Assembly: GCA_035637315.1 (NCBI GenBank)
Contig: DASPXK010000198.1
Span: forward strand, 1-12,769
Length of the DNA stretch: 12,769 nt
Direction of reading: 5' to 3'
DNA from: DASPXK01 sp035637315
GTDB taxonomy: Bacteria; Chloroflexota; UBA6077; JACCZL01
Under the pieces are notes generated by a model. The model ran no database searches, had not been told where the DNA came from, and saw nothing but the letters and a program-made list of their open reading frames with translations. Position 1 is the first letter of the stretch. The number at the start of each line of letters is the position of its first letter. Positions 1 through 7,795 of the stretch are shown in pieces. The position numbers were made by a program, and so were the translations under genes.

Positions 1-101
1 TCTGCTCTGGCCAGATCACGCTCGAGGAGGCCCAGCGCGCGATCAGCGCCGATTGGGTCTCCGCCTACCGAGCCAGGCGCGGGGCCATCCCGACCCCATA
101 A
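1..101 (+). CDS. C-terminal end of a hypothetical protein (5' end outside window)
   Basis: Reading from position 3 to the TAA at 99-101 gives a 32-residue tail containing CSGQITLEEAQRAI, then DWVSAYRARR, ending IPTP. The same protein tail is encoded again at 743-853. Over the shared first 26 codons the two copies differ at nine bases, of which eight are synonymous, so this frame is or was a selected coding frame. From memory, the tail resembles small bacterial hypothetical proteins with a DHLIPLELGG...NLWP core followed by a VC-G-L-AQ-AI--DW end; I know no established function. The start lies outside the window, so it is not known whether the rest of this copy is intact. Confidence 0.6.
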   Translation, partial: CSGQITLEEAQRAISADWVSAYRARRGAIPTP

Positions 102-590
102 GCGGCGCGGTGAGCTCCCAGGCCATGCGCCGTGTCGCGAGACCCTTGTTGGACGGCGGAAGACGCCGCGGCAAGCTCAGCGCGAGTCGAGGTCAGGCCG
201 GCGCGCAGGCGACGCAATCCGCGCATGAGCACGCTCAGTTGGCGTTGCGCTTGGCTCAACTGGGACTCGCACGGGCCGCGCTGGGCGGACCAGCTCGAGG
301 GTCGGGCTGTGCCCGGGCGCGACGACGGCCAGGAAGCTCTTGGCAATGTCGCTAGCGAACGGCGAGCCACGGCCTGGCCCGCCTAGCCAGGAACGATCAA
401 GCCAGAGCGACGCCGTCCGGATCGCCCCCGCCGCGTCGAGGTCCACCTGCAGGTCAATCTGCTCCTCGAAGGCGCCCGGCTTCAGCCCCACCGCGACACG
501 CCCATCGCCGAACGAGGTCCGCCCGACCTCGTGGACGTGGACCCACGAGAACAGCTGCGAACGCTGGAAGCCGTCCCAGCTTAGGGCCAT
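65..590 (-). pseudogene. Hypothetical protein, probably frameshifted
   Basis: The ATG at 590 follows a strong Shine-Dalgarno GGGGAGGG (603-596 on the minus strand) with a 5-nt spacer. The first ~100 residues look like genuine protein (MALSWDGF..., then HVHEVGRTSFGDG, LKPGAFEEQIDLQVDLDAAG, SLWLDRSW). After LELV near 290 the open frame, which stops at 177, becomes Pro/Arg-rich and unconvincing. The neighbouring minus frame, open to position 65, instead gives a coiled-coil-like stretch (SQLSQAQRQLSVLMRGLRRL, then RAELAAASSAVQQ). The simplest reading is one gene with a frameshift at about 285-300. I do not recognise the family. A sequencing error is possible, as is a genuine short protein ending at 177. 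Its 3' end would overlap the plus-strand fragment at 1-101. Confidence 0.45.
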
Positions 591-610
591 CGTTGCCCTC
601 CCCACCGCTC

Positions 611-853
611 TCGATCTCTCATGGCCGAGACTCGAGCTTGGGTGGCTCGAACGACATCACGAACCTGTGGCCACAGCGGGCCTCGCCGAAGCCCGGTTAC
701 CGCGAAAAAGACTAGCTGGAAGACGCGCTCCAGGCGGAGGTCTGCTCTGGCCAGATTACACTTGAGGAGGCCCAACGTGCGATCAGCACCGACTGGGTCT
801 CCGCGTACCGAGCCAGGCGTGAGTACAGCCCCACTCCAGAGGCGGCGCCGTAG
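611..853 (+). pseudogene. Decayed second copy of the hypothetical protein at 1-101
   Basis: In the frame ending at the TAG at 851-853 the sequence reads LGGSNDITNLWPQ, then PGYREKD, an in-frame TAG (713-715), then LEDALQAEVCSGQITLEEAQ and on to SAYRARR. The block before and after the nonsense codon is continuous in one frame, and the TAG sits where related proteins, as I remember them, carry Lys or Arg (KDKLED or KDRLED; AAG to TAG is one change). Upstream of about 640 the expected DHLIPLEL segment appears only in another frame (PRLELG), so a frameshift is likely too. The 5' half is missing: a minus-strand gene starts at 590. The last 10 residues differ from the copy at 1-101. I call it a pseudogene of unknown function. 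Confidence 0.55.
741..819 (+). repeat. Diverged direct repeat of 1-79
   Basis: Positions 741-819 match 1-79 at 70 of 79 bases without gaps; beyond this the two copies diverge. Eight of the nine differences are transitions (or a third-base transversion) that leave the amino acid unchanged. The repeat is therefore a duplicated coding segment, not a mobile repeat. Because the window begins inside the first copy, the full repeat length is unknown. Confidence 0.8.
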
Positions 854-934
854 CCTGGCCCAGACCGTGCGCGGAGCAGCAAGGCCGAGTAGGATACGGG
901 TGCCGGCGCCTCGCTTGACGCCAGGGAAGCTTTG

Positions 935-1078
935 ATGGATGCCGCCCTGGTAGTCACGGCCGGGATAGCCGTCGCGGCAGTCGTCATCTTCGCGTGCGCT
1001 GTGTGTGCCCCAGCCGCGCGTGCTGCCCCTCGACGGGAGAACCGACAAATCAGACCACAGGCGGGACGTAGACGATGA
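935..1078 (+). CDS. Possible 47-residue single-pass membrane protein
   Basis: The ATG at 935 follows AGGGA with about 7 nt spacing. The first half is a continuous hydrophobic helix (ALVVTAGIAVAAVVIFACAV), and the second half is strongly basic (RRENRQIRPQAGRRR), as in a small type-I-like membrane peptide with a cytoplasmic basic tail. Its TGA overlaps the ATG of the next gene in an ATGA arrangement at 1075-1078, which suggests translational coupling. I recognise no family. In high-GC DNA, hydrophobic Ala/Val stretches arise by chance, and the downstream gene is broken, so this may be a remnant or spurious. Confidence 0.35.
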   Translation: MDAALVVTAGIAVAAVVIFACAVCAPAARAAPRRENRQIRPQAGRRR

Positions 1079-1465
1079 CGAAGACGACTGGTGGGCCGCA
1101 CCCCTTCGCCAACGGTCCATATCTTCGCGCTGCGACGATTTGCGAACGCGTTCTCAGCGAACGCGATGGCGTGCTCTCGCTCATTCGACTGGTCGACCGG
1201 GTTCAGCTGAGGGCGGTTGGGCCTAGCGTGTCGACCGAGTCTGGACCGTTACCCATCGGTTTGAAACTAGTGCTGATGTTCAGTTCTGGTGAGACCCGGG
1301 GCAGCCACGACATCTCGATCCTGATGGAGCGACCGTCTGGACTTCTGGCGGACTTGGTCTCCCAGACCGCCCTGTTCGAGGGAGAGGACCGGGGAGTAAA
1401 CATTGTCGCCCGACATGCAGCTCGTGTTCGAGATGCCGGGGACCGGAAGCGAGGCGAAATATTGA
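1075..1465 (+). pseudogene. DUF6941-like protein, frameshifted and truncated
   Basis: The N-terminal part reads PYLRAATICERVLSERDG, VLSLIRLVDRV, then IGLKLVLMFSSGETRGSHDI and FEGEDRGVNIVA. From memory this pattern (an ICER--DGVLS-IR--DR motif, a beta-rich middle and F-G-DRG-N) is typical of a family of uncharacterised proteins, probably DUF6941 or a relative, about 140-150 residues long. At 1411 one extra C shifts the frame: skipping it restores DMQLVFEMPGT from 1412, ending at TGA 1463-1465. The usual final segment (about 20-30 residues) is absent. The gene is probably dead, broken by the frameshift and by a junction near 1440-1460 with a fragment of a different gene on the other strand. Family assignment is tentative. 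Confidence 0.45.
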
Positions 1466-1554
1466 AACCGAGCCGCTTCCCAATCTTCCAAATCTTCAAA
1501 CGAAATCTCGCGGCTCAGATAGCGACGAACGAGATCCACAAAGGCCTCGCGCAT
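1440..1554 (-). pseudogene. N-terminal fragment of a small hypothetical protein
   Basis: From the ATG at 1554 the minus strand encodes MREAFVDLVRRYLSREISFE, then DLEDWEAARFQYFASLP, an acidic, helix-rich start typical of a small hypothetical protein family that I recall but cannot name. After ASLP (near 1440) the frame stays open to 1267 but runs antisense to the DUF6941-like remnant, so it has no independent support. The gene appears cut off at a junction near 1440-1460. GAGGCAGG lies about 4 nt before the ATG as a possible ribosome binding site, and a promoter-like pair lies further upstream. Confidence 0.45.
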
Positions 1555-1758
1555 GAGCCTGCCTCATATTCGCTGGGCTAGCCTACCGACAAGGAGGGTA
1601 ACCCGCAAATATCTTCGCCAACTCTTCAATAACGGGCAGTTCATTATCTATTACAGGAGGGCAAGCTTCAAGCTGTCGTGCGTCGACAGTGGTCAGCACC
1701 ACCTGAAGCGAGGCAGCCAACGGCGAGGAGGATCATCCCCATAGGCCCCGCTTCGTCC
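1555..1758. other. Gene-free stretch between gene remnant and tRNA
   Basis: No convincing coding frame was found. It contains an AT-richer patch (about 1600-1660) unlike its GC-rich surroundings, which holds the possible minus-strand promoter at 1644-1671. An AGGAGG at 1655-1660 on the plus strand has no start codon at a usable distance. No T-run terminator follows the tRNA. Confidence 0.5.
1644..1671 (-). promoter_or_regulatory. Possible sigma70-type promoter for the gene fragment at 1440-1554
   Basis: On the minus strand, TTGAAG (1671-1666) and GATAAT (1649-1644) are separated by 16 bp. This matches the consensus at 4/6 and 5/6 positions in an AT-rich patch. It would leave a leader of about 80 nt before the ATG at 1554. 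Prediction by eye only. Confidence 0.25.
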
Positions 1759-1835
1759 TGGTACCCCTGGAGGGACTCGAACCCCCAACCGTCGCCTTAG
1801 AAGGGCGCTGCTCTGTCCGCTTGAGCTACAGGGGC
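1759..1835 (-). tRNA. tRNA-Arg (anticodon TCT), CCA encoded
   Basis: The minus strand folds as a full cloverleaf: acceptor GCCCCTG/CAGGGGT (first pair G-U), D-arm GCTC/GAGC, anticodon loop CTTCTAA with anticodon TCT (1801-1799), T-loop TTCGAGT, discriminator A and genomic CCA (1761-1759). Length is 77 nt. It reads AGA/AGG arginine codons. One oddity is the G·A apposition at the top of the anticodon stem (GCGCC against GGCGA). It lies downstream of the mutase gene on the same strand but has its own -10 box. Its 3' end faces the degenerate gene region, an arrangement often seen at old integration sites, but no duplicate of the tRNA 3' end was seen in the window. Confidence 0.95.
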
Positions 1836-1844
1836 TGACGACGA

Positions 1845-1850
1845 ATTATA
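1845..1850 (-). promoter_or_regulatory. Perfect -10 box (TATAAT) for the tRNA-Arg gene
   Basis: The minus strand reads TATAAT at 1850-1845, nine bases before the tRNA 5' end at 1835, which fits a start site at about 1838. No recognisable -35 box lies 16-18 bp upstream. Confidence 0.6.
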
Positions 1851-1920
1851 GGCTGGAGTCGTGGCGGGCCGGCCGCTCCCTCACGGTCGCGGTACAGAAG
1901 GTCCGTCGGGAGCACGCTCC

Positions 1921-3562
<1,642 letters not shown>

Positions 3563-3576
<14 letters not shown>

Positions 3577-4270
3577 CCGGATCGACCGCGCCGCCACAGT
3601 GTGGACAGAACCTGACCTCGATCAGGCCAGGGATCGGCTCGTCGCAGCGGGCGCAGCGCTGTCGCGGCTCGCCGCAGAACGCGCAGAAGCGCCACTCCGG
3701 GCGCCCAAGACGCTCGCAGCGGCGACACGGGGCCAGCTCCAACACTCCAGTCTCGCGCGTGCCGCGCATGCCCCGCAGCATCCCGAACACGCCCGGCCGT
3801 GTCGTCCGTTGGGGGTCCGAGGGGGCCTCGTTGATGAGCTTGATGACTTGCCGCCGAGCGGCCTCCAGGCTGACGCCCAGGCTGTCCAGGGTGACGTAGG
3901 CGAGGCCCTCGCCATCTCGGAGAAGACCGAGCAGCAGGTGCTCCGTGCCGAGGTAGCGGTGGTGGAAACGGTTCGCCTCGTCGACGGCCATCTCGATGGC
4001 GTGCTTCACGCCCGGGCTCAGGCCAAGCGGCTCTTCTGGCGCTATGTCGCCCGGGGTCAGCCGAGTCTCGATGCGCCGCCGAACGTCGTCGGCGTTCAGA
4101 CCGAGCTCGCGAAGCGCGATCGCGCCGAGCCCGCGTCCTTCGCGCAGCAGGCCGAGCAGGAGGTGCTCCGTCCCAATCTCGGGATGGCGCAGAGCCTCGG
4201 CCTCATCCTGGGCAAGCTTGAGCACCCGCCGGGCGCGGGGCGTGAAGCGGTCGAACGAGCGATCGGCCAT
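3563..4270 (-). CDS. Stand-alone double Clp-N domain protein with two zinc ribbons
   Basis: This 235-residue protein carries two Clp-N repeats (about 1-73 and 82-147), each with the GTEHLLLGLLR signature (33-43 and 108-118) found at the N-terminus of ClpC/ClpA chaperones, where the domain binds adaptors and substrates. There is no AAA+ ATPase module. After a linker (150-180) come eight cysteines in four CxxC pairs (182/185, 196/199, 206/209, 222/225), that is two zinc ribbons. It might act as an adaptor or substrate-recognition factor for a Clp machine, but no function is shown. Its ATG overlaps the cinA stop (TGATG), and its own TAA lies inside the start of the mutase gene. Clp-N-only proteins are known in Actinobacteria and Chloroflexota; the double zinc-ribbon tail is less familiar to me. 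Confidence 0.85.
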
Positions 4271-5532
4271 CAGCTCCCGCCATCAGCCACCTGGGCGGCT
4301 GGCTCCGCTCGCCTCGTGACCGCCCGCCACAAGATGTACAGCGCATCCATCACCGCGCGCCGTTTGAACTCGGATCGGGTCGTGGACCACTGGGTGCTGA
4401 CCACGCGCGTGTCCCCCAGGAAGTCCAGCGCAATGTGGGCCGTGCCGACCGGCTTCCCCTCCAGCTCGCTAGGCCCCGCCACGCCGGTGATGCCCAGACC
4501 GGCGTCTGCGCCCGTTACGCGACGGATCGCGCCGGCCATCGCCAGCGCCGTCTCGGGCGCCACCGTCCCGTACCGCTCGATGACCTCGGGGTCAACACCG
4601 GCCAGGATCTTGGTCTCCGCGCTGTACGCCACGGCCCCGCCGAGGTACCACTCCGAGCTGCCCGGTGTGTCCGTGATGTAGCTCGCCAGCAAGCCACCCG
4701 ACGCCGATTCCATCGTCCCCAGGGTCAACCCCTGGCTGACCATCATCTGGCCGATCGCGGCGGCCAGCGTCTCGTCGCCGACGCCGTAGACGTACCTGCC
4801 AACGAGCGCCCGGACCAGCACCTCGAACCGCTCGATCATCGCCAGCGCGGCCTCACGGCTGTCCGCCTTGGCGGCTATGCGCAGGTGGACGCCGTCCTGC
4901 TTAGCGTACGTCGCCAGGGTCGGGTTGGGAGAGTTGATCAGCTCGGCGACCAGCTCCGCGACATTGGACTCGCCCTGCCCGACGGTCTTGAGCGTGCGAG
5001 TGACCAGGACGCCACCACCCCCCATCCCCAGGCGCGGCGCGACCTGCTCCTCCCACATCTTGCGCATCTCGTGCGGCACGCCTGGCATGCAGGCGATCTT
5101 CTTGCCCTCCCGCTCGACCCACCAGCCTGGCGCCGTCCCGATCGGATTGTCGATCGCCTGAGCCGACCGGATGAGAGTCGCCTGCTTGATGTTCATCGCC
5201 GGCATGGGCCGGTTTCGTCGCGCGTACCAGCGCCGCAGCACTTCCTCTAGCTCGGCCCTGACTTCCATGGTCTCGCCAAGCGCCTCGGCCACGGCCTCGC
5301 GAGTGAGATCGTCTTCGGTCGGCCCGAGGCCACCGGTCATTATGACCAGGTCAGATCGCGACAGAGCCCGCCTCACCGTCTCCGACAGCCGACCCAGGTT
5401 GTCGCCGAGGTGCGAGACGTAGTACAGGTCGATCCCCAGCCCGGTCAGCTGCTGCGCCAGGTACTGCGAGTTGGTATCCAGGATCTCGCCCAGCAACAGC
5501 TCAGTTCCGACCGCGATGATCTCAGCTTTCAT
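4270..5532 (-). CDS. cinA: CinA family protein (NMN deamidase / ADP-ribose pyrophosphatase type)
   Basis: This 420-residue protein has the family's usual length and order. The N-terminal MoCF-like domain (about 1-170) has KAEIIAVGTELLLGEILDTN at 2-21, TGGLGPTEDDLTREA at 66-80 and MPGVPHEM at 149-156. The C-terminal CinA/PncC domain (about 258-405) has ESASGG at 275-280, GGAVAYSAETK at 298-308 and TGVAGP at 349-354. In characterised relatives this C-terminal domain deamidates nicotinamide mononucleotide for NAD recycling. The usual ESCTGG is ESASGG here: the catalytic-type Ser is kept but Cys is replaced. I start at ATG 5532 (MKAEII) rather than an upstream TTG at 5541 that lies in repeat DNA. 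The stop shares one base with the next start, so the Clp-N gene is probably coupled to it. Confidence 0.92.
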   Translation of the reverse strand: MKAEIIAVGTELLLGEILDTNSQYLAQQLTGLGIDLYYVSHLGDNLGRLSETVRRALSRSDLVIMTGGLGPTEDDLTREAVAEALGETMEVRAELEEVLRRWYARRNRPMPAMNIKQATLIRSAQAIDNPIGTAPGWWVEREGKKIACMPGVPHEMRKMWEEQVAPRLGMGGGGVLVTRTLKTVGQGESNVAELVAELINSPNPTLATYAKQDGVHLRIAAKADSREAALAMIERFEVLVRALVGRYVYGVGDETLAAAIGQMMVSQGLTLGTMESASGGLLASYITDTPGSSEWYLGGAVAYSAETKILAGVDPEVIERYGTVAPETALAMAGAIRRVTGADAGLGITGVAGPSELEGKPVGTAHIALDFLGDTRVVSTQWSTTRSEFKRRAVMDALYILWRAVTRRAEPAAQVADGGS

Positions 5533-5540
5533 ACCAAGCA

Positions 5541-5681
5541 ATCAGCTGTCAGCAGTCAGCTATCAGCCGACATCCTCCAGGCCGTCCTCCTTCCAACATC
5601 CACAGTAGCCTTGTCTGCTGACGCCGACAGCCGTTTCTCCTGATAACTGACAGCTGATGGCTGACTGCTGACTGCTGACAG
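5541..5681. repeat. Inverted pair of heptanucleotide repeat arrays
   Basis: The left array is four consecutive heptads of form RTCAGCN (5541-5568: atcagct, gtcagca, gtcagct, atcagcc). The right array is six consecutive heptads of form CTGAYNN (5640-5681: ctgataa, ctgacag, ctgatgg, ctgactg, ctgactg, ctgacag), which is the reverse complement of the left motif. The 71-bp spacer has no coding signal. The pair can fold into a long imperfect hairpin and fills the gap between the biotin carrier gene and cinA. It resembles the short tandem heptamer repeats known between genes of filamentous cyanobacteria. It might act as an mRNA processing or attenuation structure; that is inference. Confidence 0.85.
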
Positions 5682-5688
5682 CTCGCCA

Positions 5689-6285
5689 CTATTCTAGCCT
5701 GACCAGCGCCTGGCCCTGATCGACGGTCTGTCCAGGGCTGACCAGGACCTCCCTCACCCTGCCGTCCTCGTGAGCGGTCAGCTCGTTCTCCATCTTCATC
5801 GCCTGTAGGACCACCAGGCTGCTGCCTCGCGAGACGGTCTGACCCGGCTCGACCTGCACAGCCACCACCAGGCCCGGCATCGGTGCCCTGATGTCGGTCT
5901 GCGCGACGACCCGCGGGCCGCCGGCCGTGATGCTCGCGAGTCGGGCCGCCCGCTCGTCCTGAACGCGAACCTCGAACGCCTCGCCCTGCAGCACGATGGT
6001 GCAGGCGCCCTCGGCCAGCTCGACGAGCGCCTCGAAAACACGGTCGCCAACGAGAAAAACGTGCAACTCGTCGCCTCGCGGACGGCGCACTCTGGCCGGC
6101 AGTGGCCTTCCCCCGTCCAGTCGGACGGCCAAGCCTTCGTCGTCCTCGATCAGCTCGACGCTGAGGGCTCGCGAGCCGACAGTGGCCAGATAGCGGGTCA
6201 CGCCCCCACCCCCGCCCTCCCCGAAGCTTGGGGGAGGGGGCGAGGGGGAGAGGGCCTCGTGGGACTCAGCGGATTCGCCGGCCAT
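5689..6285 (-). CDS. Biotin carboxyl carrier protein of an acyl-CoA carboxylase
   Basis: The C-terminal biotinyl/lipoyl domain (about 127-198) reads IRAPMPGLVVAVQVEPGQTV, then LQAMKMENELTAHEDGRV; Lys164 in AMKMEN is the biotinylation site. Residues 30-120 form a poorly conserved N-terminal domain rich in beta structure, as in other stand-alone carriers of propionyl/acetyl-CoA carboxylases. The protein carries carboxybiotin between the biotin carboxylase upstream and the carboxyltransferase. Two starts are possible. ATG 6285, 8 nt after the upstream stop, adds a low-complexity Pro/Gly stretch (SPSPPPPSFGEGGGGG) encoded by a hairpin repeat. GTG 6201 gives 170 residues beginning just after that repeat. 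I list ATG 6285 for its spacing, but GTG 6201 is a serious alternative. Confidence 0.9.
   Translation of the reverse strand: MAGESAESHEALSPSPPPPSFGEGGGGGVTRYLATVGSRALSVELIEDDEGLAVRLDGGRPLPARVRRPRGDELHVFLVGDRVFEALVELAEGACTIVLQGEAFEVRVQDERAARLASITAGGPRVVAQTDIRAPMPGLVVAVQVEPGQTVSRGSSLVVLQAMKMENELTAHEDGRVREVLVSPGQTVDQGQALVRLE
6202..6254. repeat. C/G-rich hairpin repeat at the 5' end of the biotin carrier gene
   Basis: A run of C blocks (6202-6222) is followed by the palindromic centre gaagcttg and a run of G blocks (6230-6254). The core stem pairs gccctcccc with ggggagggggc around AAGCTT. The sequence has the look of a dispersed intergenic repeat but lies inside the longest open frame of the biotin carrier gene, where it would encode only Pro, Ser and Gly. 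Either the gene starts after it (GTG 6201) or the repeat is translated. Confidence 0.7.
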
Positions 6286-6293
6286 GCCTGGTC

Positions 6294-7793
6294 TCAGCGC
6301 CTCCGCAGCGCCGCTTGTCGCGCGACTGAGAGCCAGCGACCGTCGGGCTCGGTTCTCGGCGGCAGTGCCCGCCGCGACCGTCGCGCGCCGTGCGCGGCCA
6401 GGACCGCCGCCACAACGGCATTCTTCGTCAGCTCATCCGAGGCCCCGGCCTCGGGCGACCAGTGTCGCTCGACGAAGCCAATGTCGGTCTCGCCGGCCTG
6501 GAAGGCCGGATGGTCCATGAGCCAGCGATGGAACGAGATCGTGGTGCGAACGCCCAGCACGAGGTACTCGCCGAGCGCCCGGCGCATTCGCCGGATCGCT
6601 GCTGCCCGATCCTCGGCCCAGACGATCAGCTTGGCCAGGAGCGGATCGTAGAACAGCGAGATCTCCTGGCCTGGCTCGAGCGCGCCATCGACGCGAACGC
6701 CCGGCCCGCCTGGCTCCCGGATCGCGCGGACTCGGCCCGTCGCGGGGAAGAACTGGTTGGCCGGGTCCTCGGCCGAGATACGGCACTCGATCGCATGGCC
6801 TCTGGACTGGACGTCCGCCTGAACGAAGCCGAGCGGCTCACCCGCCGCGATCCGGAGCTGTTGGTCGACTAGGTCCAAGCCTGTCACCAGCTCGGTGACC
6901 GGATGCTCGACCTGGAGTCGCGCGTTCACCTCCAGGAAATAGAAGTTTCCATCGCGGTCCAGGAGGAACTCGCAGGTGCCGGCGTTGGTGTAGCCCACCG
7001 CTCGGGCCGCCCGCACCGCCACCTGGCCCATCTGCTCCCTGAGCCGCGGAGACACCGCCGGCGAGGGTGACTCCTCGAGGAGCTTCTGATGCCGGCGCTG
7101 AACACTGCACTCCCGCTCACCGAGGTGGACGACGTTGCCATGCTGGTCCGCCAGGATCTGGACCTCGACGTGACGCGGCTCCGCCAGCAGCCGCTCCAGA
7201 TAGAGTGACGGATCACCGAACGCAGCCTGGGCCTCGTTCGAGGCCTGCCGAAAGGCTGGCGCCAGGCCCTCGGCCTGCCAGACGACCCGCATCCCCTTGC
7301 CGCCGCCGCCCGCGACAGCTTTGAGCACGATCGGGTAGCCGGTCCGCTTGGCCTCCGCAAGCGCCGCGTCGGCGGTCGCAACCGGCTCCAGCGTGCCCGG
7401 TACCAGCGGCACGCCGGCCGCGCGCATGGTCTTGCGGGCAGCCGTCTTGCTGCCCAGCGCTCGCATGGCGGCAGGCGGCGGCCCGACGAAGACGAGGCCC
7501 GCGTCCGCGCACGCCTGCGCGAAGTCGGCGTTCTCGGCCAGAAAACCGTACCCTGGGTGAACCGCCTCGGCACCGGCCCGACGGGCGATCTCGATTAGCG
7601 CATCGGCTCTCAGGTAGCTCTCGGTCGGAGTCGTGCCGCCGAGCGGGTACGCCTCGTCGGCCGCCCGCACGTGGGCTGCGCCCATATCAGGATCGCTGAA
7701 CGCGGCCACCGAACGGACGCCCAGCTCGCGGCACGTCCGCGCGATCCGGACGGCGATCTCGCCGCGGTTGGCGATCAGGAGCTTTGTGAACAT
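6294..7793 (-). CDS. accC: Biotin carboxylase subunit of acetyl/propionyl-CoA carboxylase
   Basis: This 499-residue ATP-grasp enzyme carboxylates biotin on the carrier protein using ATP and bicarbonate. It starts with the classic KLLIANRGEIAVRIARTCRE (4-23). It has HPGYGFLAEN at 79-88, the glycine-rich ATP lid GGGGKGMR at 162-169, ERECSVQRRHQKLLEESPSP at 226-245 and EVNARLQVEHPVTE at 288-301 with catalytic-type Glu and Arg, followed by the biotin-carboxylase C-terminal domain (about 335-440) and a basic tail. I start at ATG 7793; the upstream in-frame extension to 7853 is repeat DNA. The stop lies 8 nt before the carrier's upstream ATG. The gene begins just 3 bp after the palindromic repeat separating it from pccB. 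It could also be called pccA; length fits the single-domain BC form, not a BC-BCCP fusion. Confidence 0.95.
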   Translation of the reverse strand: MFTKLLIANRGEIAVRIARTCRELGVRSVAAFSDPDMGAAHVRAADEAYPLGGTTPTESYLRADALIEIARRAGAEAVHPGYGFLAENADFAQACADAGLVFVGPPPAAMRALGSKTAARKTMRAAGVPLVPGTLEPVATADAALAEAKRTGYPIVLKAVAGGGGKGMRVVWQAEGLAPAFRQASNEAQAAFGDPSLYLERLLAEPRHVEVQILADQHGNVVHLGERECSVQRRHQKLLEESPSPAVSPRLREQMGQVAVRAARAVGYTNAGTCEFLLDRDGNFYFLEVNARLQVEHPVTELVTGLDLVDQQLRIAAGEPLGFVQADVQSRGHAIECRISAEDPANQFFPATGRVRAIREPGGPGVRVDGALEPGQEISLFYDPLLAKLIVWAEDRAAAIRRMRRALGEYLVLGVRTTISFHRWLMDHPAFQAGETDIGFVERHWSPEAGASDELTKNAVVAAVLAAHGARRSRRALPPRTEPDGRWLSVARQAALRRR

Positions 7794-7795
7794 AC

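Noticed and set aside
340..765. Plus-strand open frame over the minus-strand hypothetical gene
   Set aside because: It does not keep the conserved frame of the duplicated tail at 743-853, and its first part is antisense to a better-supported gene.
1553..1744. Small plus-strand open frame before the tRNA
   Set aside because: No ribosome binding site at a proper distance, no protein-like pattern, and its start overlaps a minus-strand gene start.
1..1758. Duplicate of the tRNA 3' end as an integration att site
   Set aside because: Looked for the CCTGGAGGGACTCGAAC-type end by eye in the region and did not find it; the site may lie beyond the window.
1836..1920. B12 (cobalamin) riboswitch associated with the mutase
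   Set aside because: The stretch is downstream of the mutase gene and too short; no B12-box-like sequence was seen there or before the other operon genes.
5541..5681. CRISPR array
   Set aside because: The repeat unit is 7 bp, tandem and without spacers; no cas genes are present.
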